Part shown: positions 20,830-31,966 of the stretch, piece by piece
Layout of the letters: every line of letters starts with the position of its first letter
Numbering within the stretch: the stretch's first letter is position 1
DNA from: Voacanga thouarsii
Taxonomy: Eukaryota > Streptophyta > Magnoliopsida > Gentianales > Apocynaceae
DNA length: 64,000 nucleotides
Assembly (NCBI GenBank): GCA_026120185.1
Contig: JANUWF010001101.1
Location: forward strand, 5,830,001-5,894,000
Reading direction: 5' to 3'
Position numbers and translations under genes: made by a program
The notes under the pieces: model-generated
The model's database searches: none
Told to the model about the DNA's origin: nothing
What the model saw: the letters and a program-made list of their open reading frames with translations, nothing else

Positions 20830-22606
20830 CTATACATGAAAGAGAAGAGTGATTTTTGGTACCCACATTTTCTTGGGTCCATGGGAGTTAGTAGTGTTTC
20901 CTCTAATTTTCCAAACTGTTATTCCACCGAATTCCACTTTCTTCTTAATATAACACCTAGATGCTTTGTGTCCAGATTTTTCACAATATGCATATACTTT
21001 GTATGTCATGTAAGATGAGGCAGCTTTTACAAATTGTAGTTTGTGAATTTTTATCCTTGTTCTCATGCCTATAACCTAGGCCATTTTGGTTTCCAGCTAG
21101 GTGTTGAGCCCCAAGTAATTTTTCCAAATTGTTTTTACCATTTATAAACTTTTCAATACATATGGTAAGATCATTAACTCTATTTTTTATATAATCAAAC
21201 GTGCTAACCATACTTTCAAGAGAATGAATTTTATCATATAAACATCCATTTTCTAGAGATACATACTGTAAAGCAGTAATGATCACATCATTTTCTATAA
21301 TAGCACACATATATGACTTAAGAGACATTTTGTTCTCACTCATCAACTTTTCATTCTCATTGAACAAACAATCAATCTTCACTTTCATTTCTCTATTTTT
21401 TCTAGACAGTTTTTTTAGTTCATGGAACATGTCAATTAGCAATTCATTTGAATCATCATACTTTTCATGTTTAAATATATGCGAGTTAGACATGAAATCA
21501 GTGGTGCTAGAGTTCACCTCATTTTCCATTGCCATGAAGCATATGTTGGTAGTTTTCAGAATCTTCTTCTTCAGACTCGGACTCATTTTGGTTCCAAGTC
21601 CCCATCAATCCTTTGCATTTCTTTGCTTTTAGCTCTTTCTTCTTCTTTTTAAGCATTCTGCCTTCCTTTACTTTGGCAATTAGGCAATCAGCAATGAAAT
21701 GTTCAGTGCTTTTGCATTCATAACATTAAGGCTTAAACGCTGAGATTTGTCATTTTCTCTTTGTGAACTTCTTTCCTCTTTTGAAGTTCCCCTTGTTAAA
21801 CATCCTTCTGAATTTCTTTACTATCATTGCCAGTTATTTATTGTCTACTTCAGTCTCATCGCCACTGTCTGATTGACTGGTTTCTATTTCCTCTTTTTCA
21901 GCTTTCAGTGCTATTCATTTTTTACCTTTATCATGATCATTGGATTCTTGAAGCCTCTTGAGTTTCATTTCATGTGTTAAAAGAGAGCCAATCAACTCTT
22001 CAGTTGGTAAGGATTTCAAATCATTGGATTCTCCACAGCAAGAGCCTTCGGTTGCCAGCTCTTAGGTAATGCATTCAGAATTTTTCGGTTTTGTTCACCA
22101 TGGGAAACCTTCCCATAGGCTTTGAGACTATTTGCGATATTTGTAAATTTGGTAAACATATTAGTTCTGCTTTCATTTGGCTTCATTGTGAATAATTCAT
22201 AGTCATGAATTAAAAGCCTCAATTTAGATTTCTTAACTTGATTTGTCCCCTCATGGGTAACCTCAAGTAGTTTTCATATGTCATGGGCTGAATCACAGTC
22301 ACTAACTCAATTGTATTCAGTGGCATCAAATGCACAACACAAGATATTCATAGCTTGAAAGTTCAATGTCATCTTAGCATTGTTTTCAACATCAAATTCG
22401 TCATTTTGTTTAGGCACTTTTTCGCCACCAACAACTTTTGTTGGAACAAAAGGACCCTTTTCAATCAAATTCCACAGCTCAAAGTTGATTGAACAAACAT
22501 ATATTTTCATTCTGTTTTTCCAGAATGTATAGTTGTTTCCATTGAACAATGGAGGTCGATTTGTTGACGAACCTTCAACATACGGAAGAGAGGATAAGTT
22601 TGCCAT
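20830..22606 (-). pseudogene. Copia-S gag, broken
   Basis: ATG at 22606 starts MANLSSLPYVEGSSTNRPP, followed by FNGNNYTFWKNRMKIYV, the copia gag (UBN2-like) opening. Frame 22222-22016 continues gag (FTKFTNIANSLKAYGK). The zinc knuckle region near 21720 is degraded. Frame 21586-20981 is a long coiled-coil-like C-terminal extension. Frame 21066-20830 holds HGPKKMWVPK, the usual block before the protease. Stops separate the frames. Gag forms the particle that packages the RNA. Confidence 0.75.
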
Positions 22607-22653
22607 GAGGATCTTTCCTATAAGGTTGTTAGACCGAGAATAGAGTAGATCAA

Positions 22654-22665
22654 ACTCTGATACCA
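22654..22665 (-). promoter_or_regulatory. Copia-S primer-binding site
   Basis: The minus strand reads TGGTATCAGAGT, complementary to initiator tRNA-Met, 48 bases upstream of the gag ATG. Confidence 0.8.
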
Positions 22666-22667
22666 AA

Positions 22668-23971
22668 TAAAAAACCTTAGAAGGGGGTGAATAAGATTTT
22701 TGGCAAACTAAAATTTTCAAGAAATTTGTTTTGAAGAATAGAAATGTTCTTTGAGTTTTTTACCAACAACACTTGCAACAGAGAGAGCTTTTCAGAATGA
22801 CTTTGAGAAATATCTAGATTCAGACTGAGGTAGGATACACGATGTAATTAATGCTGGATTGAAAATGGGTTGGTGAACACCTTTAAAGATTTCTTTAAGG
22901 AACTAAGAAATTCTGAGCTGGGATGATTTGCAGGTTTATCTGAAAATAAATGCTAAAAGTAAATACAGAGAAATATGACATGAGATTTATAGTGGTTCGA
23001 TCTACCAAGATCTACATCCACTACCTTAAGCTCTCACTTAAAGATTTTCAATCAGATTTCATTTGCCCAACTCAATGTTATCAATCTATATCGAATACAA
23101 GAGAGGATAATCATACTTGGTTCTCCAAAACCTCTCAATCAACTAATAAATCAAGGTTCACCCCAGATGGGTTTTACACCACAACCTTGATGTATAAAGA
23201 TGATTGAAGATAAATGAAATAAAAAATAGCTCACTTATTTGAACAGATTTGCACCAAGAATAGGCACAAACACTTTTACCTTTAAGACACAATTTGATTT
23301 CACTTTGAAGCACTTTGGTAAGGAAGATTTTTGTTTTCTATAGAGTAAGAGTGTTTCTTAGAAGGAGAGGATAAAAATCTGCTTTCAAATCAAGTTTAGA
23401 AGCTTTATATAGAGTCATAAAGTAAAGCACCAACGGCTATAAAATGGCTATTTTTTGCTATCATATTTACCAGCGTTTTAGGCTTATGTTTCGGATGATG
23501 GTGTATCCAATAGGTAAGTCCAAATTGGTACTTTTTCAGGCAAAATTGATTTGATACTGTTCACAGAGTTTTGGATGTAGCTTCTGGATGTAGGGTCACC
23601 TAAAACGCTCAATTTAAAATTCTGAGGATTTTAAAACTTTGAAATATTTTGTTTTAGCGCTTCTCGGTGGAATTAAACTGAATCAAAAGGTAAAGAGACA
23701 TAGGAATTTACACAGAGAGATACCTTAATAAGGATTCCTAGTCTAAGGTTCTTCCACAACGGATTCTTTTGTTTGTAATCTTTTAAGTTTGATCTTCTTC
23801 TTGATTTTTTATTTCCGGATTCTATAGCTTCAAGAGTTGCTTAGTAATCCTATTTGAACGCCTTGGAAGACCTAAGGTCAAACATGTCCTATAACAGGTA
23901 GATCACACATGTTAGTCTTCATCATTGTTTGTCATAAGTCAAAACACAGGCGACTGCCCTTAGGGCTAACA
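22668..23971 (-). mobile_element. Copia-S 5' LTR
   Basis: On the minus strand it begins TGTTAGCCCTAAGGGCAGTC at 23971 and runs to the primer site, about 1.3 kb. The inner edge is approximate. No second copy of this LTR is seen in the window, so the element is 3'-truncated. Confidence 0.65.
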
Positions 23972-25049
23972 TTATACGAATTTGAGAGAAGTTATTGATC
24001 AAATGTTGATAGTTGGGGAAGTTTTTAGTAAATTTTTGGTTGGATATACAATCTTAGATATGTGAATTATGCGCTAAAACTACTTGAACTCTTAGCTTAT
24101 CAAAGTTGAAATTTTGGTTTCCTTATTTGTAGTTGCTCTGAATGAATTCTTTTTGCTATGTTAGATAGTTTTATATATGAAGAGAGGGGCTACAATATAA
24201 TGTATTGTTTTGGGTTGAGGTTACTGGAAATGTTCGAAGTTTATCAAAGCTGGAATTTTGATTTTCTTATGTGTATTTGCTTTTAATGAATTCTTTTTGC
24301 TATGTTGGATAGTTTTGTATAAGAAGAGATGGGCTATAATATAACATGTTGTTTTGGGTTGAGGTTATTTGAAATGTTCGAATTATACTTGGAGTTGGAT
24401 AAAATGATTTCATTATGATTTAAGACATGAAGGCATTTTGTTTACAAAATATTCCCTTAAGTGCTTTTCTAGAATTGGTAATAATTAAACTAAACCCTAT
24501 TATATGTTATCCATAGAGGTTTATTACAAAATGAATACTTATTTTTACACCTACAAAAATGATTTGGAAATGTACAACAATCATGTTAATGACATTGGTC
24601 TTTGCCAACACATTATGCTCTTGAATTGCTAACTAATTCAGGTTATCTTAGATGCAATTTATGGTCACTCATATTAATAGTAAATATAAATTTCATCTTG
24701 TTGATTTTGAACTATTGACTAATTCTCTTTGATTGTCCTACTGCCCTTCATATGTAAGTTACTTATGGCATTTTGAAATATATTAAGCAATCCCCGAGTC
24801 TTTAATGTGTGCTTGTTGTTTTTATATTGTAAGGGACGATTTCTTGATGATGTACACAAACAGAGAAAGGATTCCTAAGAGTCCCAAGAGGCAATATCAA
24901 AGAGATGATGGCCATGACACACTTGAAGATGATGAATAAATAGAAATTGTAGTAATATCTCTGTTTTTTGGTACTATATTTTATTTTCAATGTTTTGTAA
25001 TGGTACACATTTTATTAGGATTATTGAATATATTATTATATTTGTCTCT
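23972..25049. other. CACTA interior without clear gene; ~145-bp direct repeat
   Basis: Units starting near 24097 and 24240 share atgaattctttttgctatgt, gatagtttt and ttgttttgggttgaggtta. A 30-codon plus-strand frame at about 24847-24940 (starting MMYTNRERIPKSPKRQY) could be the end of an old element gene, but nothing supports it further. Confidence 0.45.
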
Positions 25050-25777
25050 AAAATAGAATCACATATTTTTGTCTCTATGTTCTATCAAAGTAGAGTCAGA
25101 GTAGAGACGAAAAAATGATCTTCAAGATAGTGACGGACAAATTAGTCTCCAATTTTTATTTCTAAATGGAGACAAAAGATAATTTTGATTGGTCTAAAAA
25201 ATTTGTCTCTAAATCAAGTCAAAATAGTGACAAAAACCGATCTCTATGTTAGAGACAAAATATTTCAAATCTGTCTCTAATCAGTAATGGAAGAATTGGT
25301 CTCCATTTTTTTTTTTTTGTATCTAAATGGAGACAAAAATCTGTCTCTAATCAGTAATGGAAGAATTGGTCTCCATTTTTTTTTTGTATCTAAATGGAGA
25401 CAAAAAATTATTTTGGTTGGTCTAAAAAATTTGTCTCCAAATAGAGAGTCAAAATAGCAGCAAAAAGTCCGTCTCTATTTTAGAGACGAAATATTTTATA
25501 TCCATCTCTAAATTAGAGACGAAAATTTTGACTCTAATGAAGCGTTGACTTCTTTATTTGATATGATAATTTAGAGACAGATACCAATATTTTAGAGATA
25601 AATTATTTTCGTCTAAATTTTAGCGACCAATATTTTTGTTCGTCTCTAATTAGAGATGCCATATTTAGTTACAAAAGCCAATTCATCTCCGTTTCATCTC
25701 TAAGTCCAATTTAGAGATGAAATTTAGCATTTAGAGATGAATTTTGTCCGTCTCTAAATAGTTATTTTCTCGTAGTG
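25050..25777. repeat. Right subterminal repeats of the CACTA element
   Basis: Motifs of the gagacgaa / tctctaaat type match the left end. A 70-bp tandem duplication is present: ctgtctctaatcagtaatgg at 25271 recurs at 25341. Confidence 0.75.
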
Positions 25778-25804
25778 TGAGTTTTATTTTCCTGCAGTCC
25801 TTCA
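25778..25804 (+). mobile_element. Last 27 bp of the solo LTR
   Basis: Sequence between the CACTA right end and the LINE, ending in CA and followed by the ttaac target duplication. It completes the LTR that starts at 10203. Confidence 0.75.
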
Positions 25805-26437
25805 TTAACAAACCCCTCAAACAACACAGTGGTAGAGATGTCATACTAAGACACTATGTAGACATTTTTGTAGTATTTGAAACCAAAGTGAAGTTCGAAA
25901 ATATAGATAATTTGATGAAAAATAAAATTGATATTTTGAGCTATTACCATAACTTCCAGTGTCAACATGGAGGTAGAAATTTACTATTATGGAATGCTTC
26001 TACAGTTCAACTGGAGCATGTTGAGGTGCAAGGCCAAGCGATAATCTGCCAGACCACATGCAAAGTAACATACAAGAAATTATATTATTATTTTTATTTA
26101 TGTTGCTCATACAGTGTTGGCACAAAGGGATCTCTAGAATACATTGGTAGACTAGGTAGAAAGGATCCATTCCTCATAGATACTAATGGGTGATTTTAAT
26201 ACATATAAAGATGCTACAGAGAAAATCCATGGTGCTTCAGTAATTGCTTATGAAATAAGTGATTTTTGGCATTATTGTCAAGCTTGGGATACTAATGACT
26301 TGCCTTTCATAGGGAGCTTTTATACTTGGACTAGTAACCAAGAGTGATCTAAATTAGACAAAATCATGAGATATTCTCTCTGGTTCTAGTCCACATAGAA
26401 AGCTTCTGCTAGCTTCTCTCCTATTAGATGTGTGTCG
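25805..26437 (+). pseudogene. LINE ORF2 endonuclease, middle piece
   Basis: It resumes the L1-type endonuclease with NKPLKQHS, VFETKVKFENID (catalytic Glu in ETK), LLLWNASTVQL and, in a shifted frame from 26188, MGDFNTYKDATEKIHG (the D-x-N block) and IGSFYTWTSNQE. Frame changes lie near 26180 and a stop follows SNQE. The reading is cut at 26437 by the Copia-4 LTR. It continues at 58179. Confidence 0.8.
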
Positions 26438-26832
26438 TGTAGGAAAAGCTTAGGAAAATAGAAGTATAATTAAGGAGAATAATGGATTGAGTCATGAAAA
26501 TACTGTCCTAAAGAACTATTTTGACAGTCCCACTAAGATTAAACAAGCCATTCCAACTCAGTGGAATATAAGAACAACAAAAAAACTAAACGAAATAACC
26601 TAACTATCTTGAAAGAAAAGAGGAAAGCTTATGCAAAAGAAACAAAGTTTCAAGAGTTCTCTATGTTTTTTCCGATGCAAATGAACTCAAGAAGGCTGCT
26701 ATTTATAGACTAGCCTTGCAACATCTATTAGGAGGAAAATGTGGGAAACATGATCAAATCAAAAGATATTGCTAGAACTCGGTCAAAGCTAATGGCTGAG
26801 GTTGAGAATTAGCTGAAGACTCAGTCACAACA
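26438..26832 (-). mobile_element. Copia-4 3' LTR, outer part
   Basis: This is a minus-strand LTR whose 3' end is TTTTCCTACA. It contains a TATA box, CTATAAATAG (26708-26699), and closely matches the LTR at 57638-58177. It is split from its other 125 bp (36644-36768) by Copia-1. The outer flank tgtcg (26433-26437) partly matches the bases after the opposite LTR. Confidence 0.8.
26699..26708 (-). promoter_or_regulatory. TATA box of Copia-4 LTR
   Basis: CTATAAATAG on the minus strand. The equivalent site in the 5' LTR (57916-57925) reads CCATAAATAG. Confidence 0.55.
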
Positions 26833-28877
26833 TGTTGGATTGTATGCCCTCTTAGACTAGGTTTCTGATGTAAAATTGAATTATTTAATAAAAGAATTTA
26901 TTTTCAGAAATTGTTTGTGAATTTACTTTTTGTTTGTGCACGATTTTCGTTTGGAACAGACCCATTGTGTCTAAATAAGTGATCCATGTGAATGGTGGTC
27001 TTTCATAGTAAGGTATGGATCACGGGTTATTTAACACATAAACATTTGTTCTTAACCTATTGATGAGACTGGAACCTCATCATGTTTAGATTATTATGTT
27101 ATGAATTCCAAATGGGGAATGGCTTACCTTTAGCCAGTGGGTAGTCCACTCACTTCATGACATAATCGTATTTCAAATACGTAGAACAGGACCTGTAGTA
27201 GTGGTTTCTCAAAGTACTATATTGTAGAAACCTAGACTACTACCGCTACAGCGTGGACTAGTACTCTATGACTTGAGTATGAGTTGGTGGTCTAGCGAAG
27301 CTGGAAGCATATACTTTGATTTGCTGTAGTTGAGGTTCTATCATAGGGCCAATATACTTGCATGTTGGGTATGGTGACTAGTTAGTTAAGAAAGATTTAT
27401 ACAAGATAGTTTCGGTACTATATCGCCCCTTGTGGTTGTCCGAATGGTCTAAATTATCCAGGGCCCTGGGAAACATGACTTGGATGTTTACTTTAGGGTA
27501 GCTCCCTTGGAAAGCGGAAACACTCCAGGAAGTCGTGGATCATTGGACTAGAAGCCTAAGGATGGTAGATGTCATTTAGAGGGGTGTTAGTACACTTCTT
27601 CTTCTCTAAATGTACGGCGATGTGTAGAGGGGTATTTTAGTCATTTCACATGTAGGTCGGAGACTTTGCTAACGCAGCATTGTCCTTGGGGTCAATATTT
27701 CCTTATGGTGATATTAGGAAATATTTAAAATGCAAAATACAGCTATTTATATAGCAGGGGTATTTTGGTCATTTTAGCAGTCAAGGCGATGTGTCTTTTT
27801 GGTTCTCGGGATAGCCCGTAAGTCCTAACTATTTTTGGGTTGAGGAATTGGTCTCAGTTGAAGAGGATTTTATTTTATTTTGTTTTATTTTATTTTATTC
27901 AGGAAGTCTAATTTATTATTGGACTGGAATAAAATAAATAAATAAATAAATAAAATAGGAGTTGAGAGAAATTAATTATCTAGTTTATTTGGTTAATTAA
28001 TTATTCAGGGCCTAGGTCCAGTATGAATAATTAAGAAATTAACCTGGGCTTAAACTAGGAGAAATAATTAATGTTTAATTATTTATTGGGTTATTTATAT
28101 AGGTCCAAGAAATAAATAATTAAAGATTAATTATTATGGTTCATTTGGGCTCATTAATTATCTATTGGGTTACTTATGTAAGCCCAAAAAATAAATAATT
28201 AATATTTATTATTTTGGACTTTTTGGGTCCAAGAAAAATAATAAATATTTATCTGGCCCAATAGCTTGGACCTTAGGGTTTTTTTCAGATATGGTTAAGA
28301 AGAGTTTAAGGTTAGGCCAAACTGTTTCTCAGGATAACATCCGGGTATTTTGAAATCCCGGGGAGATGTTTATCTGAAATTGAGAGACCTAGTTTAGGCT
28401 AAATATAAACAACTCTTTGAAAAGGAAAAACCCTAATTTTTTTTCAAAAGCCACACACTCACGTGGGTCTCTCTCTCTCAAGGTCTCTCTCTCTCAAGGT
28501 CTCTCTCCTTCTTCTTGTTTTTCTTCTTGTTCTTTGCTAATCAATAGAGAAAGAACTAAGGAGTTTTGAGATCGTTCCTCTTCACCATAGTGTTCACCAA
28601 CTAGAGGTTAGACTGAGGAATATCCCGAGAGCTGGAGAGCTAAGCGTTAATGCAAACAAGACGAAGTCGAAGGCTAGCGGGTGTTCAACCGGAAGCTCCT
28701 TCAAGTGTGCAAAGCGAGGCGATTCCAGCTGTTCAATCTGTTCCTACGCAACCTAGGAGGGTTAAGGAACGCAAAGGTGTGATCTTCACGCTTCCGCATG
28801 GCCTTTATGGCTCGCGTTTAATTTTTCTCTCTGTTTTTTTTCTCGTCCATGGCTCCCTGTTTCTGCGTTTTCCATCA
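26833..28877 (+). mobile_element. Copia-1 5' LTR, 2,045 bp
   Basis: It starts TGTTGGATTGTATGCCC and ends TTTTCCATCA. It contains an AAAT microsatellite, CT-rich R region and the start of a small ORF at 28650. A weak TATA-like AAATATAAAC lies at 28401-28410. Confidence 0.95.
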
Positions 28878-28904
28878 AAGTGGTATCAGAGCCACTGGTT
28901 TTGA
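28650..28904 (+). CDS. Small Arg-rich ORF starting in the LTR (5' copy)
   Basis: This 84-codon frame starts MQTRRSRRLAGVQPEAPSS near the end of the LTR and reads across the primer site. The first 45 or so residues are also present in the other family LTRs (36410, 47973, 55618, more distantly 60851). The N-terminus is basic, then Ser/Pro/Val-rich with PTQPRRVKERK, then hydrophobic. It lies in the transcribed part of the LTR, upstream of gag. Conservation of the start and of the RRSRRL block suggests a short peptide or upstream ORF. No known domain is recognised. Confidence 0.4.
   Translation: MQTRRSRRLAGVQPEAPSSVQSEAIPAVQSVPTQPRRVKERKGVIFTLPHGLYGSRLIFLSVFFLVHGSLFLRFPSKWYQSHWF
28881..28893 (+). 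promoter_or_regulatory. Copia-1 primer-binding site
   Basis: TGGTATCAGAGCC, an exact match to initiator tRNA-Met, three bases after the LTR. Confidence 0.9.
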
Positions 28905-30676
28905 TCAATATAGGGAGCATGGTAGTTAATAAAATGGAGAAGATGATTATACCTGTGATCCTTCGCTGTTTTGGTATGGGATAGGTGGATTTGTAAGCTT
29001 CACAGTGGAAGCATAGGATCTCTGTAAATTTTTTGGCTTTGGTGTTTTAATCGTGTAAACCCAATTTTAATGGGTATAGGCGGTTGTGTTTATGTTGTGG
29101 ATGAGTTTTTATGAGTAAAAATGTCCAAAGAAGCCAAAGAAGACAGAGAAAAATCGAAGGAAAAATCTTCTGTGAAAAAAAATTCGCGCGGATGAAAAAC
29201 GAAGAAGAAGAAAACTGTTCATAAGCCGCCGCGTCCAAGCCGAGCCGCCGAGCCGAGCCGCTGCTGTTGGTGAGAGAAGCCGGTCGCTGATGAGCCGCGG
29301 AAGCCGAGCCACTTCCTTTGATTTGAGCCGATGAAATTGTAGAATTGAAATGCAATTTGCGCAGGTTGAATTCGGGCAGAAGCGCGGGTCGGCAGCAGAG
29401 GAGAACCGGGCGCGGGTCGCGGGCGAAGTCCACGGGTTGTGGCTGGCGTGCGATCTGGTGCGGTGCAGAGCATTGCGGCTGCGGTGGACCGCAGGCCATT
29501 CTGGCGCGGATCCTGTGCGGCCGGTGCAGTGGACCGCCGCCATTTTTTGGCAATTTTTTTAATTTTTTTTCTTTTTCGTTTTGGGTCCCATACCAGTCGA
29601 AGTTAATATTTTTGCAATATTTATATTCTTGGAATATATTTGCATGAAAAATATTAGTAAGGGATTTTAGGATTAAATAAGATAATTAATTAATTAATTA
29701 ATGTGTTTAATTCTATTATTTGGACACTTAGGTTTAAAAAATAGAAAAGCATGAAAACGTTTATTGTTTTCTAGCATGCTATTTTTTTATGTACCTATGT
29801 GTGCTTTTTCTCAAAGACCAAAGTCTTTGGGAACCTTTTGTTTTGGCAAGGAAAAATATTTTTCTTTAAAAACTAAATGGTTATTTTAATTGGTACAAAA
29901 ATTAATCCTTAAATATTTTCTCAAAGGATTTAATCCTTGACATAGAAAATATATTGGATTTAGATATTTTTGTAAATTAAAATGGAGAGCCATTTTGTTT
30001 TGTTTTGGACTAGAAAAATGATTTTGTTAAATAAACTTGAGACCAAAGTCTCAAAGTTTTAATTGGAAAATTTTTGAAATCATTAAGTTTTAACTTATAT
30101 AAAATTAGTCCATGGAGGAAATCTATCAAAGGATATAAGCCTTGACATAGAGATTTTATTGGACTTAGATATTTTATTTTTGAGTTAAGAAAAACTTAAT
30201 GGAAATTTCAAAAGGATATTTTCCGTAAAACCTTTATTTTAAAAGACTAAGTGGGAGAGGGGTTCCAACGGCCCCACGGCTTCCATCACGGTCCTCATTA
30301 GAGATCGTGGATCCCCTCGCGTCACCCCGGGAGTGAACCCGTATAGGATGGGGATACCACAAGGATCTAGATCTAATGGAAGGATGTAATTAATAACCCG
30401 GGCACGTACTATGATCGGCCAGCCCACGTTGGAGGTTATAGTGCGAGGTATGTCCATAGGAAATGAGAGGAAACGGCCATCCCACGATGGAGTTATTCTC
30501 TAGACCATTACCTAGAAGGGAAATTAATTTGTGGTGGTTAATACACTTAGCTTAGGAAACCGTTAATCTTCCCAAGAAGCTATGTCGGTTTTCCTAAGAG
30601 CCAAATTATTTTCGAGGCAAAAATTTCATTTTGTTTTCACAAACTAATTTCTTTCTTTTATTTTCGATTTTCGTAA
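28894..30676 (+). other. Copia-1 long untranslated leader with GC-rich block
   Basis: A 1.8-kb leader precedes gag. It has a GC-rich block (about 29210-29545) of GAGCCGA-type repeats, an AT-rich middle, and a conserved block (30250-30530) starting gtgggagaggggttccaac. That block contains an internal direct repeat, cggccagcccacgttgga (30416) and cggccatcccacgatgga (30474). The same layout occurs in Copia-2 and Copia-6. No convincing ORF; open frames in the GC block are composition artefacts. Confidence 0.7.
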
Positions 30677-31520
30677 ATGGTGGGAGGTTCTTTTAGTCCA
30701 TTGGCCGTTATTCTCAGGGAGAATAAGTTAACGGGTCCAAACTATGTGGATCGGAAAAGGAACCCGGACATAATACTCACAATCGAGGAGTATAAGTATG
30801 TCCTTTACGAAACCTCGCCATGTTATCGGGGAAGGTTCCACCGCCGAAGAGCGAGAGGCTGAAAAGGCATGGAAGAAAGTCGACGAAATAGCACGTTGCT
30901 ATATGTTAGCTTCCATGTCTAATGTGCTCCAGTCAAAACACGAGCACATGGCTTCTGCATATGACATAAGTCAATCGTTGGCAACTATGTTCGCGGACAA
31001 GAGCCGGCCCGCAAGGCAGGAGGCTCTTCGAACAATTGTAAACACTAAGATGGCCGAGGGAGCATCGATCCGAGAGCATATGCTCAAGATGATTGCTGCT
31101 TTCGAGGAGGCAGAAATCTTAGGGGTCGTCAATGACCCCGAGAGCCAAGTGGACATGGTTCTCGAATCTCTACCGGGCTCCTTCACTCGGCTCAAGTTAA
31201 ACTATAACATGAACAAGTTGAACATGAGTTTGATCGAACCGATGAAGGAGCTCCGGATGGCGGAGAAGGTCATGAAGCCGCAGTCTAAGGCCATGATTGC
31301 TAAGGCCTCTTCTTCAAGAATTGGGCCTAAGTCCAAAAAGTTCAAGAGGAAGAAGGGGAATGCAGCAGCCCACCCAAGAACCAACCTAAGGACAAACCAA
31401 AGGGCAAGTGCTTCAAGTGTGGAAAGAAGGGACACTGGAAAAAAAGAGTGTCCAGATCTTCAGGCCAAGAAAAACCCCACAGGTAATGTTTACTATCTAG
31501 AGTCCATATCAATGGTATGA
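30677..31520 (+). pseudogene. Copia-1 gag, frameshifted
   Basis: ATG at 30677 opens MVGGSFSPLAVILRENKLTG, then YV..KRN.DIILT, the start of copia gag. A one-base change near 30826 shifts to the frame beginning at 30798, which carries the rest (EGSTAEEREAEKAWKKVDEI, YDISQSLATMFADKS). Two further shifts near 31370 and 31440 destroy the CX2CX4HX4C knuckle in this frame, although its codons are visible (CFKCGKKGH). A stop at 31518-31520 separates gag from the protease. Copia-2 has the knuckle intact. Confidence 0.85.
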
Positions 31521-31966
31521 TCAACTTCCACTTGGATTGTTGATTCAGGAGTCACTGATCATATCTGTAACTTCTTGCAGGGGTTTAGGAAGATAAGAAG
31601 ACTCAAGAAGGGCGAACATGGGCTTCGAGTGGGTAATGGAGCACAAGTCTGGGCCCTTGCAGTGGGAGAGCTGGATCTTATTTTTGATTGTAATAAGATA
31701 GTGGTTTTAAAAGACATTTTATATGTACCTGGTTTTCGTCGAATTTGATTTCAGCTTGCAAAACTTATTAATCAAGGATATTCTCAGTATCTTTCCATTC
31801 CGGTATTTCTATCGATAGAGATGGAGAAATTTTATGTACTCGGGCACATGTATGGAAATTTGTTCTTTTAAACCCTATTAACAACCAATCAAATAACGCT
31901 CAGTCTGAACCTTTAACTAAGAAGAGAAAGACCAATATCAATGATTCATACCTTTGGCATCTGAGG
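31521..31966 (+). pseudogene. Copia-1 protease and GAG-pre-integrase
   Basis: It reads STWIVDSGVTDHICNF, the copia aspartic protease active site (DSG, usual next residue Ala replaced by Val), then QGFRKIRRLKKGEHGLRVGN. Indels near 31741 and 31765 break the frame before the pre-integrase [14 protein letters not shown] block at about 31950. The protease would cut the Gag-Pol polyprotein. Confidence 0.75.

Larger units (their letters stand above)
11912..25777. mobile_element. Large CACTA element, 13.9 kb, no transposase seen
   Basis: The left end is CACTACGGGAAAATAGC and the right end, inverted, is CACTACGAGAAAATAAC, the classic CACTA/En-Spm terminus. Both ends carry hundreds of bases of the same subterminal motif (GAGACGAA / TTCGTCTC and variants). 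Flanking triplets are tgc and tga, an imperfect 3-bp duplication. Inside are tandem arrays, another CACTA-like end, a possible gene fragment, a plant-transposon-domain gene and a deleted copia. No TNPA/TNPD-like transposase frame is visible, so it is non-autonomous or gutted. Confidence 0.8.

Noticed and set aside
28881..28893. tRNA-Met-like sequence
   Set aside because: It is the retrotransposon primer-binding site, complementary to tRNA, not a tRNA gene.
29047..29650. Several overlapping ORFs on both strands, up to 168 codons
   Set aside because: They lie in the GC-rich leader block of Copia-1, overlap in many frames, and are not kept in Copia-2 or Copia-6.
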